Notes under the pieces: generated by a model
What the model saw: only the letters and a program-made list of their open reading frames with translations
What the model was told of the DNA's origin: nothing
Database searches by the model: none
Origin: a virus
Direction: 5' to 3' (one strand)
DNA length: 42,839 nt
Virus record (IMG/VR): IMGVR_UViG_3300046328_000382
Coordinates: 1-42,839 of that record
Made by a program: the position numbers and the translations under genes
Shown: positions 25,223 through 33,078 of the stretch, one piece after another
How the letters are laid out: every line of letters begins with the position of its first letter
Position numbering within the stretch: the stretch's first letter is position 1

Positions 25223-25740
25223 AATGTTTTGTACGTTTTATTTAATTTTATTTTTGATATTCCTGATTCGCACATATTAAATCTTATTGATAATTCTTTT
25301 AATTTTAAATTAGAGTTTCTAATAAATATAACATCTTCTAAATTTAATTTTGATTTTGAATTATTAACCCCTCTATTTTTTACTAAACCTAAATTTATTG
25401 CGTGATTGTTGTTTTCTTTTATAGTACACCATTCTAAATTAGATATATCGTTATTTAACTTATTTCCATCAATATGATTTATATAATCTTTATTCTCTAC
25501 TTTTTCAATAAAATGCAAAGCTATCAATCTATGAACTTTAAAAGTTTTTCTTTTGTTATTGATTTTTAAATCAACTACGTAATATCCAGTTTTTGAAATT
25601 TGATTTTTTAAAATCCTTTCTTTAACTAAACGTTTTGAATTTACTCCATTTTTAGTAATTCTCTCTAAACTTTTAACTCTACCATAATTAGATATTTTAA
25701 AAATTCCTTCATAACCATTAACGTCTTTCCATTCTTCCAT
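25207..25740 (-). CDS. HNH homing endonuclease (NUMOD4-HNH-HTH)
   Basis: 177 residues from MEEWKDVNGYEGIFKISNYG, the normal start of a NUMOD4 domain; an in-frame ATG six codons upstream (25758) lies within the leader hairpin and is less likely. HNH core INHIDGNKLNNDISNLEWCT (about 85-105). The C-terminus has LEDVIFIRNSNLKLKELSIR and a helix-turn-helix typical of homing endonuclease tails. It is preceded by a promoter and a structured leader (25740-25839), so its expression may be controlled by premature termination. Confidence 0.88.
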   Translation of the reverse strand: MEEWKDVNGYEGIFKISNYGRVKSLERITKNGVNSKRLVKERILKNQISKTGYYVVDLKINNKRKTFKVHRLIALHFIEKVENKDYINHIDGNKLNNDISNLEWCTIKENNNHAINLGLVKNRGVNNSKSKLNLEDVIFIRNSNLKLKELSIRFNMCESGISKIKLNKTYKTFCNSN

Positions 25741-25751
25741 ATAAGCAAAAA

Positions 25752-25821
25752 CCTGCACATCAAAAGGTCGTAGTCTTTATCAATGCAGGAATTTAATAAA
25801 ATTTTTAGTTGTAGCTACGAC
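25752..25821 (-). promoter_or_regulatory. Structured leader with interleaved stems (attenuator-like)
   Basis: In minus-strand order: GTCGTAG (25821-25815), CCTGCA (25789-25784), CTACGAC (25773-25767), TGCAGG (25757-25752), then TTTTTG. Stem 1 pairs the first and third segments (7 bp), stem 2 the second and fourth (6 bp). The interleaved order is a pseudoknot or a pair of alternative folds; stem 2 plus the T tract looks like a terminator immediately before the HNH start. Confidence 0.7.
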
Positions 25822-25831
25822 TCTACTAATG

Positions 25832-25839
25832 CAAATATA
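25832..25839 (-). promoter_or_regulatory. -7 element before the HNH leader
   Basis: TATATTTG on the minus strand, within a few bases of the first leader segment; a TTG occurs with only 15 bp spacing (25857-25855), so the -33 is weak. The transcript would begin at the first arm of the leader structure. Confidence 0.55.
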
Positions 25840-25844
25840 ATAAA

Positions 25845-27071
25845 TTATTCGTTACAATCTTGTTTAAAATTTGATAATGTGTAATTTTTTTTGTTTAAAA
25901 CTGATTTGTAAATGTTTTTTTCTATGCCGTTTTTTGCGAACACCCAGTAAACATCATTAGATGGTCTATCAGAAGTCGTAAGTCGTGAACGTGATTGCCA
26001 ATAAGATGTAGCAGAGAAATCAATGTTGTAATAGACAAGATATTTTGCGTTTTTTAAACTTATACCTTCACGACCTGAAACAATTTGTAAAGCTATAACT
26101 TTATTTGTTTGATTAAATTCATCTAAATCTTCTGTTAAATCACTTCCATAAACAGATTTTAAAGCATTAAGTTCCTCTTTAAACTTGTAGAATATAGCAA
26201 TCTTATTAAATCTAAATCGTTCTTCTATGAATCTCGCTTTACTATAATCTATAACTTTAGAAGTTCCATCTTCAAATTTGCAAGTACCACTTGATAGTTG
26301 GTGGATCTTCTGCATTAATTTTACACCAGTATCGCCAAGTATCAATCCACTCGTGCCTTGAACAATTTTATCACGTTTTAGTCGCTTAATAATTTCATAA
26401 GTAATAGGTTGCATATCGCAATATAAGATATGTTCGTTTACTTCGGATGTAAATCCAGCTTGTGCTTGTGTAAAAGTTATAATATAAGGCTGTATTTGTG
26501 GTAAAATTTTACTTTCAATGCCATCTTTATAAACCTTAACTCTCGCATATCCAAGATTCTGTTCCGTAATATTAACGTAGTCATTCGCCCATTTGTAGAA
26601 ATTTGTGTAATGTTTAAAAGGAGCGAAGTCATTAATCCAAAACTGATGGAATATTTGAGAAAAACTTTCAGGCGACATTGTTCCACTCAATGATATAGAA
26701 GGTATTTTATGAAATCTTTTCTTATATATTTTAGTAAACTTATTAATCTTTGGAAATGTACCGAAAAGACCGTGAGATTCATCACATATAACAATATCAA
26801 AGTCATTTGATTCTATTTTGTGGATTGATTCTTTATTTATAACAGTTAAGTCGTATTCATATCCAAAAGCATCGTAATCTCCCTGTATAGAACTAAACGC
26901 TTTGATTTTTGTTATAAATAGAACTCTTTTAGCTCCATATAACTTACAAGTTTCAAGAGCGGTTAAAGTTTTACCCAAACGTACTTGCATATTTAAAAAT
27001 ACAAATCCACGTTCTGATAGGATTTTGGTAGCTTTTCCAGCTATTTCCTTTTGATAATCTCTTAATTCCAT
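25845..27071 (-). CDS. SNF2/DEAD-type superfamily II helicase
   Basis: 408 residues. N-terminal LRDYQKEIAGKA (Q-like motif), motif I QVRLGKTLTA (about 30-40), motif II DESH (about 97-100), motif III LSGTMSP (about 130-136). In the C-terminal RecA domain, VSGREGISLKNA (motif V) and YWQSRSRLTTSDRPS (motif VI). Compact phage helicases of this type act in DNA replication, recombination or annealing. Second gene after the Mom-like gene in the same direction, separated from it by only 1 bp. Confidence 0.9.
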   Translation of the reverse strand: MELRDYQKEIAGKATKILSERGFVFLNMQVRLGKTLTALETCKLYGAKRVLFITKIKAFSSIQGDYDAFGYEYDLTVINKESIHKIESNDFDIVICDESHGLFGTFPKINKFTKIYKKRFHKIPSISLSGTMSPESFSQIFHQFWINDFAPFKHYTNFYKWANDYVNITEQNLGYARVKVYKDGIESKILPQIQPYIITFTQAQAGFTSEVNEHILYCDMQPITYEIIKRLKRDKIVQGTSGLILGDTGVKLMQKIHQLSSGTCKFEDGTSKVIDYSKARFIEERFRFNKIAIFYKFKEELNALKSVYGSDLTEDLDEFNQTNKVIALQIVSGREGISLKNAKYLVYYNIDFSATSYWQSRSRLTTSDRPSNDVYWVFAKNGIEKNIYKSVLNKKNYTLSNFKQDCNE

Positions 27072-27072
27072 A

Positions 27073-27672
27073 TTATAGTGTGGATTTGAAGTTCGCGACT
27101 ATTTTTTTCTTGCGTTTTAATTTATTACTTATCTCGTATAGCCATATTATTTTTGGTAATCCAGTTTTTATTATTGCATCTCCAACTTTAACAGCATCTC
27201 TCAATTCATAAGAATATGGTCTATCAATACTTAAACTTCTTGGATGATATATTTTATCTTTCCACTCTACAAATTTAGTCGGTGTAGTTTCTCCTATGTT
27301 TTTGAAATTAGCAGCTTTATAAATAGTTCCGCTGTGTCCTACTGTTTTATCTGAATAACTTAATACATAATTATAATCAGTATTACTTGCACACCACTTT
27401 ATAATTTGAGATAAAAACCAGCTTTCGCTGTTGCAAGGGGTGTCATCTAAACAAGCCATACGTCTAATATCTATGCAATTATTATATTTTTTTTCGTGCC
27501 TTGGTTTTCCCATTACACTACCTCCTACAAGTAATCCATCTATAAACATTCCAAAACATATACTTATTCCTCCGCCCATAGCTCCCTTTTTATAGTGGTA
27601 TTGTTCAAAAATATGTCTAATATCTGCAAACTTACAAGTTCGTATTTCGCATTTTGTTTTGTCTAATTTCAT
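27073..27672 (-). CDS. Mom-like DNA modification protein (GNAT fold)
   Basis: 199 residues. It shows the Mom-family pattern: FEQYHYKKGAMGGGISICFG, then GLLVGGSVMGKP, IRRMACLDDTPCNSESWFLS, and LSYSDKTVGHSGTIYKAANF. Mom of phage Mu modifies adenines in phage DNA and protects against restriction; related GNAT-like proteins occur in many phages. With the C5 methyltransferase at 32076 this gives the phage two candidate DNA-modification enzymes. The exact modification cannot be told from sequence. TAATG overlap with the upstream gene. Confidence 0.8.
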   Translation of the reverse strand: MKLDKTKCEIRTCKFADIRHIFEQYHYKKGAMGGGISICFGMFIDGLLVGGSVMGKPRHEKKYNNCIDIRRMACLDDTPCNSESWFLSQIIKWCASNTDYNYVLSYSDKTVGHSGTIYKAANFKNIGETTPTKFVEWKDKIYHPRSLSIDRPYSYELRDAVKVGDAIIKTGLPKIIWLYEISNKLKRKKKIVANFKSTL

Positions 27673-27911
27673 TACTCTATTATCCTATCAATGTTAATAT
27701 TATGCTTTTCAAGTATCTCTGCTATTCCTTTTGCCATAGCATCTATTCCAGTATATACATCGGTAACTGTGTCATCTTCCCAATATTTTTCTTCTAAAAT
27801 ATTACGCAGTTGCAGTATATCAAACAAAGCACAAGCCATATCTAAAGACTTTATTGCTCCATTAAATTCCTTTTGTTCTTCGGGTAAATTAAACTTTAAT
27901 ATTGCTTTCAT
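27672..27911 (-). CDS. Conserved phage hypothetical protein
   Basis: 79 residues beginning MKAILKFNLPEEQKEFNGAI, a start seen in many phage proteins of unknown role; the rest is helical and acidic. Translationally coupled on both sides (4-bp overlap upstream, TAATG overlap downstream). Function unknown. Confidence 0.7.
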   Translation of the reverse strand: MKAILKFNLPEEQKEFNGAIKSLDMACALFDILQLRNILEEKYWEDDTVTDVYTGIDAMAKGIAEILEKHNINIDRIIE

Positions 27912-28141
27912 TTCTTTTTATTTTGTTCAAACCATTCTTTAGGACTTAATGATTTTTTAATTAGTAAGCGATAATTTGAATAATCCATCATATCTTCTTC
28001 ACTATAACTTCTTTTAACATCTTTATCAAATGTTTCTTTTGGAATTATTAATCGCTCCCCTTCACATTGACATCCATTATACCAGCATTCCTTTTCCTCA
28101 CACATATAAAATCTACAATATTTCTCATATCCTTCTTTCAT
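27908..28141 (-). CDS. Small cysteine-rich protein
   Basis: 77 residues when started at the ATG at 28141 (MKEGYEKYCRFYMCEEKECW), which overlaps the TGA of the upstream 30-aa gene; a longer start at 28177 is possible. Five cysteines within about 17 residues (CRFYMCEEKECWYNGCQC) suggest a metal site. The C-terminus PKEWFEQNKKK resembles the end of the protein at 28967 (WFEQFKKK). Function unknown. Confidence 0.65.
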   Translation of the reverse strand: MKEGYEKYCRFYMCEEKECWYNGCQCEGERLIIPKETFDKDVKRSYSEEDMMDYSNYRLLIKKSLSPKEWFEQNKKK

Positions 28142-28230
28142 TCTGAACCTTTTTTTATTAAATAATACCATAGCCAAATAACTTTTGACCTTAAAAACTC
28201 GTATGCAACTAAAATTAATATATACTTCAT
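28138..28230 (-). CDS. Tiny hydrophobic protein
   Basis: 30 residues (MKYILILVAYEFLRSKVIWL...), probably one membrane segment. Stop overlaps the next start (ATGA). The coupling and the lack of other coding in this stretch support it as a real gene. Function unknown. Confidence 0.5.
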   Translation of the reverse strand: MKYILILVAYEFLRSKVIWLWYYLIKKGSE

Positions 28231-28233
28231 ATC

Positions 28234-28464
28234 TTAATTTACTTTAATTTCAAGTTCAAATTCACTTATTTCAATACTAAATTCTGATGATATGTTTTCA
28301 ATATCTTCTATAGAAAGTTTAATTTCTTTTTCATCAAAGTAGTATTCAAAAAATTCTTTACGCTGTCTAAAACAACCAATTAACTGAGGTAACAATTCTT
28401 CAATTAGTTCTTTTTCAACACCACCTATAACTCCTTCTTTTATTTGTATTAGTCTTTGTATCAT
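28234..28464 (-). CDS. Small acidic hypothetical protein
   Basis: 76 residues, strongly acidic (KLSIEDIENISSEFSIEISE), start overlapping the upstream 31-aa gene's stop. No domain recognised. Its acidity could suit a DNA-mimic or an inhibitor, but nothing in the sequence shows this. Confidence 0.65.
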   Translation of the reverse strand: MIQRLIQIKEGVIGGVEKELIEELLPQLIGCFRQRKEFFEYYFDEKEIKLSIEDIENISSEFSIEISEFELEIKVN

Positions 28465-28556
28465 ATCTTATAATAATTAATCCAAAAGCGTTTTAAACTT
28501 TCAGGTATTGTTTCCCAAGTATATTTTGTCACATCTGATTCTTGACCTTGATTCAT
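28461..28556 (-). CDS. Tiny protein, coupled
   Basis: 31 residues (MNQGQESDVTKYTWETIPES...), ending in an ATGA overlap with the next gene. Aromatic C-terminus FWINYYKI. Function unknown. Confidence 0.5.
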   Translation of the reverse strand: MNQGQESDVTKYTWETIPESLKRFWINYYKI

Positions 28557-28576
28557 TTTATCTATTATTTTTTGTT

Positions 28577-28822
28577 TCACAATCCTTTTTCTTTTTTATA
28601 GATTTCTAATAGTGATTTTGTTGTAAATTTTTCTGATTTTATATTGTTATACTTAATCCAAACATCAAAACTTTTATGGTATGTATAATCAATACACCAA
28701 ATTGAAAATCCAATAGCAAACTCGTCTGCTATTTCTTCACATTTATTTATGTTGTGATGATAATATATTAAATCTTTTCCAAAACTTGTATTTAAACTTT
28801 TAAACTTTTCTTGTAGTGTCAT
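28577..28822 (-). CDS. KCEEIADEFAIGF-family small protein, copy 1
   Basis: 81 residues from MTLQEKFKSLNTSFG. An earlier ATG at 28852 lies inside the upstream gene and is less likely. It shares MTL.EKF, KCE.IADEFAIGF.. W and the ending YKKEKGL with the gene at 35870. Small proteins with this motif are frequent in phages of Bacteroidota. Function unknown. Confidence 0.7.
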   Translation of the reverse strand: MTLQEKFKSLNTSFGKDLIYYHHNINKCEEIADEFAIGFSIWCIDYTYHKSFDVWIKYNNIKSEKFTTKSLLEIYKKEKGL

Positions 28823-28833
28823 CTTATTTCTTT

Positions 28834-28965
28834 TTAAATTCTCCAAAACCATTTACCTATTAAATGAATTCTATTTTTAGGATGAAATGCATCATCATCA
28901 AAAGCAATCCACCATAACTCAAGTTTCCATATAAAGAAACGTCTTTGTGCTACATTATATTCCAT
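28834..28965 (-). CDS. Small tryptophan-rich protein
   Basis: 43 residues (MEYNVAQRRFFIWKLELWWI...) with five tryptophans. It ends 11 bp before the next ATG at 28822, which supports both calls. Function unknown; it begins directly after the 228-aa gene. Confidence 0.5.
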   Translation of the reverse strand: MEYNVAQRRFFIWKLELWWIAFDDDAFHPKNRIHLIGKWFWRI

Positions 28966-28966
28966 T

Positions 28967-29653
28967 TTATTTCTTTTTAAATTGTTCAAACCAATTATAC
29001 AAATTATCATAAGACTCTGTTTGTTGTAGTCTAAGTAATAATTGTAAAACTTCAGTTTCGCTATACATTATTTTTTGTTTAGGTTTTCCACCAAAATAGG
29101 CAGATGATAAATCGTTAAACTCTTTTGTTCCAAATTTCGGAAGTTCTTTATAACTTATTTTAGCTTTATTAAACGCTTCAACTGTAAGTATTCTAGGCTC
29201 TTCTTTAGGCTCTTCTTTTGGAATGATGATTTTGTATTCTCCAATAAGTCCTTTTAATCCATCAATACCTCTACAAGCAAATAAGACCTCAACCTCATCA
29301 CAACTTGGATTCTTAACAAACCATTCAAGAAATTCATAATCAATAGCTTGTACACCATCTTTGATTAAATCTTGGTCTGTTGTTAGGATTATTTTTTTAG
29401 TTTCAAAATCATTATTAACAAGTTTTATAGCGTCATAAGTTCTCTCTTTTTTAACTTTTAACAATGATATACCACCGCATAACACCCAATCTCCTTCTTT
29501 AATTTCATCATCAGAAGTGATGTAGATGTTAAACTTTTTTCTATTTTTTCTGTCATTTTTAAATGACTTATTAGATTGGTAGCATAATTGATTTGCATCA
29601 TTATAGATTAACCTACTTGGTTTATCTGTTTGGATAACGTGTATGTTTTTCAT
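28967..29653 (-). CDS. Conserved phage protein, unknown function
   Basis: 228 residues. It begins MKNIHVIQTDKPSRLIYNDA, and includes IYITSDDEIKEGDWVLCGG, a block common to many flavobacterial phage proteins; it also has a proline/glutamate linker (IPKEEPKEEPRI, about 147-158) and the C-terminus NWFEQFKKK. The N-terminal 140 residues look like a small-molecule or nucleic-acid binding alpha/beta domain. Located upstream of several tiny genes and downstream of the strong hairpin at 29715. Confidence 0.7.
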   Translation of the reverse strand: MKNIHVIQTDKPSRLIYNDANQLCYQSNKSFKNDRKNRKKFNIYITSDDEIKEGDWVLCGGISLLKVKKERTYDAIKLVNNDFETKKIILTTDQDLIKDGVQAIDYEFLEWFVKNPSCDEVEVLFACRGIDGLKGLIGEYKIIIPKEEPKEEPRILTVEAFNKAKISYKELPKFGTKEFNDLSSAYFGGKPKQKIMYSETEVLQLLLRLQQTESYDNLYNWFEQFKKK

Positions 29654-29714
29654 ATCTTATTTTTTTTGTAAATGTAATACTTTATTCTATTAACTAAAAT
29701 TATTTAACATATTA

Positions 29715-29764
29715 TTAACATCAGCCAAAAGGTGTATTTACTCGGTAGATTTGGCTGATGTTAA
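29715..29764. terminator. 15-bp perfect inverted repeat
   Basis: TTAACATCAGCCAAA (29715-29729) pairs with TTTGGCTGATGTTAA (29750-29764). It overlaps the stop codon of the primase-helicase (29761-29763) and probably ends its transcript or protects its 3' end. The 20-nt loop includes ACTCGGTAG, part of the dispersed repeat family. Confidence 0.85.
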
Positions 29765-32076
29765 AACATAACTTGTTCTTCAACTCCTTCTTCGCCAACC
29801 ATAAACCACTTCATTCCGTTGCTATTACCATCATCGTATTTCAAGTCTTTAAACTGGCAATATTTCTGTATAAATATTTGGAATCGTTTGTGGGTTAATT
29901 TGAATTGAGCAAAGTCAGGATAATCTCGTTTGAAATTATCAAGGTAAATCTGCTTATCCAATCTAACTCCTATCGGTAGGTTCTCGCTATCTGTTACCCA
30001 TTCGTTAAACTCGGCAGATGTACTGGCTATGAATTTACGCAATTTAGTGTTCTTACTATTTTGAGCAATTAATCCATAAGTAAAGTAACATTGTAAACAC
30101 TCAACCATATAGTTATCAAATCTATTGAAGTCATCAAGTTCCCAATCATCAAACAACTGCCTTCCGAAATCTTGTTCAGGTGTTAGATTTTTACCATAGT
30201 ATTGAGCAATCTCTAATTCGTGCCTTCTACGATCTTGTGAATGTCCATCTCCTTTAATCGCATAGTTAGTAGATATAATTACCTTTGGAGATTCGTGTAC
30301 GTTCAGCTTGATAGCATCTTTATTTTTCTTCTCTAATGTAATTCCTTCTGTAATCAAACTAAAGTTATTCTCAAAATCAAATCCTTTCTTGACGTCATCA
30401 AACACAAGAACTTTGGTTTCTAATGATATGGTTTGGTACGAGAATTGTTTTTTACTATCGTACTGCTTTCCATCTATAATATCGGTTCTTCTAATCTGAC
30501 CTACACCTTGCACGAACAATCCTTTTCCAGTTCCTCCTTCAGGAGATTCTGATATGATTTCATCATTAAGGATTACAGCCTTGTTTTGAGAACGATTTTT
30601 ATAATTTAATAGTAAGTACCCTATCGTGCATTTCATTGCAAGAGAATCGTTGTGAGATATGTTCTCGATGAACTTTTGATAGTCGTTGTCGGTTGTTTTT
30701 GTTTTTACCCAGTCACGCTCCAATATTTGACTCTCCCATATATATTCATTCATCTCAAAATACTCCTTCAATTCAACTCCTGTTTGAGTAACCTTTAAGA
30801 TACCATTTGAAAATGGAATGTAGCTATAATCTTTGGCATCCTTGAGCATCATCAAGTCAATCGTTTCCAACATTATTAAATATTGCTCGGTAAACAAATT
30901 ATGATACGTTGAGCAGTAATTAAAAACATCAATATGTTTTCCTTGAAGTAGGTAGGTAAGAACAAAATCTTTAATCCTTGCTACTGATGACTCTCTTACT
31001 TTATTTTCATCTATAAATACAAACATTGGCTTATCACTTCCATTTGGATAGTGTTTTGCGAACCCTTTTTCCTCCAAGAACTTCTTGTATTTAAGCGAAT
31101 CTATCTTTACGTTGTCCTTTTTATCCAAGTACCAAAAGTCATCATTCTCACTCACTTCTTTCAAGTCATCAAACGTACCCTCATCAATGCTATGTATCTT
31201 CATCACTTCTGATTTACCTCGATGCAAGTCAAGTTTAATTCTATCGATTTTTTGATAATCCTCGAAGTATTTAGAATCAAATTGTCGTTTACGATACGCA
31301 GACTTGATTGTGTTCTTGGCTTCTTGCTCTGAAAACTCTCCAATGATTACGTTATTGATAATATATCCTTCAGCGGTGTATTGACTTACTCCATACTCGC
31401 AAAACGCTCCAGCAATATCAAAAACAAATGCGTTACGCTCCCCTTCTTTAAATCCTTTACCCCAATTAAACTTCATTATTTTATCAATAATTTTATCTTC
31501 ATCGGTAATTGGAACTAAAGGTACTCGTTCAGATATTGTAAATCCTTCATCAACTAATACAGCATCAAATACTTCTGCTTCGTAATTGACATATATGTTC
31601 GGGTCGTAAGACTCAAAACAAACTCTATCTACGTTTGAATTAGCAATATCAAAATAGTCAAAGTCAAATTTCTTCTGAAATGCCTTGAAGTATTTAGGGT
31701 GGGTTTCTTTGGTAGCTACTGGAATTTTTACAACTCCTTTTATACCGTTACCTGATGGAGATATGAACAACAAAACGAAGTGTGGATTCTTCTTTAATTC
31801 TTCAAAATGTTCATTAATAACATCATTATTAGGGTATTTGTCGAAATCTACAACCATTAGACCTGAATGTGAAATCAATCCATTTGAATTTCTCTCGCTA
31901 AACTCTCCAGCGAATAAGATACAAGGAAGTTGTTTCTTTAAATCTTCTCCTTTTCTGATTGACTCTATTAAATCTTTAGACTTTCCTTGTTTTATTCGTG
32001 CAACAACCTTTTCGATAGGCAAGATAAAAGGAACTTCCTTTGATTTTAATAAATGTTTGAATACTGATACGTTCAT
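29761..32076 (-). CDS. Primase-helicase (BT4734/VirE_N-like plus D5-type ATPase)
   Basis: 771 residues. The N-terminal domain (about 1-200) has GLMVVDFDKYPN and SPSGNGIKGVVKIP, the signature of BT4734/VirE_N-like primase-polymerase domains. A middle helical linker follows. The C-terminal SF3/D5-like helicase (about 470-680) has Walker A PEGGTGKG, Walker B KVLVFDDVKKG and the sensor-like VIISTNYAIKG, then RRRHELEIAQYY. It is the likely replicative primase-helicase of the phage. Start overlaps the stop of the methyltransferase (TAATG). Confidence 0.9.
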   Translation of the reverse strand: MNVSVFKHLLKSKEVPFILPIEKVVARIKQGKSKDLIESIRKGEDLKKQLPCILFAGEFSERNSNGLISHSGLMVVDFDKYPNNDVINEHFEELKKNPHFVLLFISPSGNGIKGVVKIPVATKETHPKYFKAFQKKFDFDYFDIANSNVDRVCFESYDPNIYVNYEAEVFDAVLVDEGFTISERVPLVPITDEDKIIDKIMKFNWGKGFKEGERNAFVFDIAGAFCEYGVSQYTAEGYIINNVIIGEFSEQEAKNTIKSAYRKRQFDSKYFEDYQKIDRIKLDLHRGKSEVMKIHSIDEGTFDDLKEVSENDDFWYLDKKDNVKIDSLKYKKFLEEKGFAKHYPNGSDKPMFVFIDENKVRESSVARIKDFVLTYLLQGKHIDVFNYCSTYHNLFTEQYLIMLETIDLMMLKDAKDYSYIPFSNGILKVTQTGVELKEYFEMNEYIWESQILERDWVKTKTTDNDYQKFIENISHNDSLAMKCTIGYLLLNYKNRSQNKAVILNDEIISESPEGGTGKGLFVQGVGQIRRTDIIDGKQYDSKKQFSYQTISLETKVLVFDDVKKGFDFENNFSLITEGITLEKKNKDAIKLNVHESPKVIISTNYAIKGDGHSQDRRRHELEIAQYYGKNLTPEQDFGRQLFDDWELDDFNRFDNYMVECLQCYFTYGLIAQNSKNTKLRKFIASTSAEFNEWVTDSENLPIGVRLDKQIYLDNFKRDYPDFAQFKLTHKRFQIFIQKYCQFKDLKYDDGNSNGMKWFMVGEEGVEEQVMF

Positions 32077-32894
32077 TATTGTATATTTTTAAATATATGT
32101 GCAATTACATCAACAGTCCAAGAATTACCAATAGCCTTAAATCTATGTTGATTACTTACTCCTTCAGTATAATTATTAGGAATTGTCTGTAATCTCTCAT
32201 ACTCATTTACATTAAGAAGCCTACATAAAGATTTATCTTCATTTAAAACATATTGATTAGTATGACAATTTTTAGTTGTCAAACAGTTTGATTTGTTATT
32301 TTTTATCCAATTAACACCTTTTTCTATTCTCATTTTATTACCCCATTTAGAATAAAAACATTTTGGAATTTGCCTAAAAGGAACATCTTGAATTACATCT
32401 TTAAATAATATTTTTTTATCCATAGGTACGGATATATTTGGTATATTAGTCCAATATAATCTATCTCTGTTTTGAGCAGAAACAAGATTTGAATTTAAAG
32501 CAATAGGCTTAACTTCTAAATTATCAGATATTATATCTTGCCATTCTTTTTTCATATTTACATTTTCAAGAAGAAAGTATTTTGGTTTAACTTCTTTTAA
32601 TATTCTGACATATTCAAAAAATAATCCGCTCTTACCTTTAAATCCACTTCCGTTTCCAAAAGAAGAAAAACTTTGACAAGGAGAACCACCAAATACAATA
32701 TCTATATCTTTAAATTGCTTTCCATCAAGGTTGCAAATGTCGCCAACTTGAATAGTGTTTGGATAGTTTTTCATCGTTATTTGCATAGCATATTTATCTA
32801 TTTCACTTGCGTAGTAATTATCTACTTTAATTCCAGCTCTCTCTAAAGCTACTTGACCTGCCGATATTCCATCGAATAAACTTAATACATTCAT
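32076..32894 (-). CDS. C5 cytosine DNA methyltransferase
   Basis: 272 residues, short but complete. Motif I LSLFDGISAGQVAL, motif IV GGSPCQSFSSFG with the catalytic cysteine, motif VI LLENVNM, motif VIII AQNRDRLYWTN, motif X GNSWTVDVIAHIF. The target recognition part between VIII and IX is about 60 residues. It probably methylates phage DNA as protection from host restriction. Its upstream region (32903-33075) is highly structured. Confidence 0.93.
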   Translation of the reverse strand: MNVLSLFDGISAGQVALERAGIKVDNYYASEIDKYAMQITMKNYPNTIQVGDICNLDGKQFKDIDIVFGGSPCQSFSSFGNGSGFKGKSGLFFEYVRILKEVKPKYFLLENVNMKKEWQDIISDNLEVKPIALNSNLVSAQNRDRLYWTNIPNISVPMDKKILFKDVIQDVPFRQIPKCFYSKWGNKMRIEKGVNWIKNNKSNCLTTKNCHTNQYVLNEDKSLCRLLNVNEYERLQTIPNNYTEGVSNQHRFKAIGNSWTVDVIAHIFKNIQ

Positions 32895-32902
32895 ATTGTT
32901 AT

Positions 32903-32954
32903 AATTTAAAAAGCCTTGATTTTGTTGTCATCCACTACAACTCGTCAAGGCTTT
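32903..32954 (-). terminator. Terminator hairpin immediately before the methyltransferase
   Basis: Minus-strand AAAGCCTTGA (32954-32945) pairs with TCAAGGCTTT (32919-32910), 10 bp, followed by a T run reaching 32903. Inside, GTTGT/ACAAC adds a second stem. The top loop AGTGGATG is complementary to CATCCAC at 32992-32986, upstream on the minus strand. Confidence 0.8.
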
Positions 32955-33005
32955 ATGGTATTTAAACCAAATTTCTTAAAAACAGGTGGATGGTCTGTTA
33001 GATAA

Positions 33006-33070
33006 ACCCCATTTTTTAGGGTCTTTGTTACCACGAAAGGTAATATATAAACCCTCCCCGAGAGGAGGGT
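33006..33070 (-). terminator. Hairpin cluster after the SSB-like gene
   Basis: Minus strand: ACCCTCC (33070-33064) pairs with GGAGGGT (33057-33051), then TTACC-TTTCGT-GGTAA (33043-33028), then ACCC/GGGT (33022-33006). The first is a probable terminator of the SSB-like gene; the others continue into the methyltransferase leader. Confidence 0.65.
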
Positions 33071-33078
33071 AATAAAAT

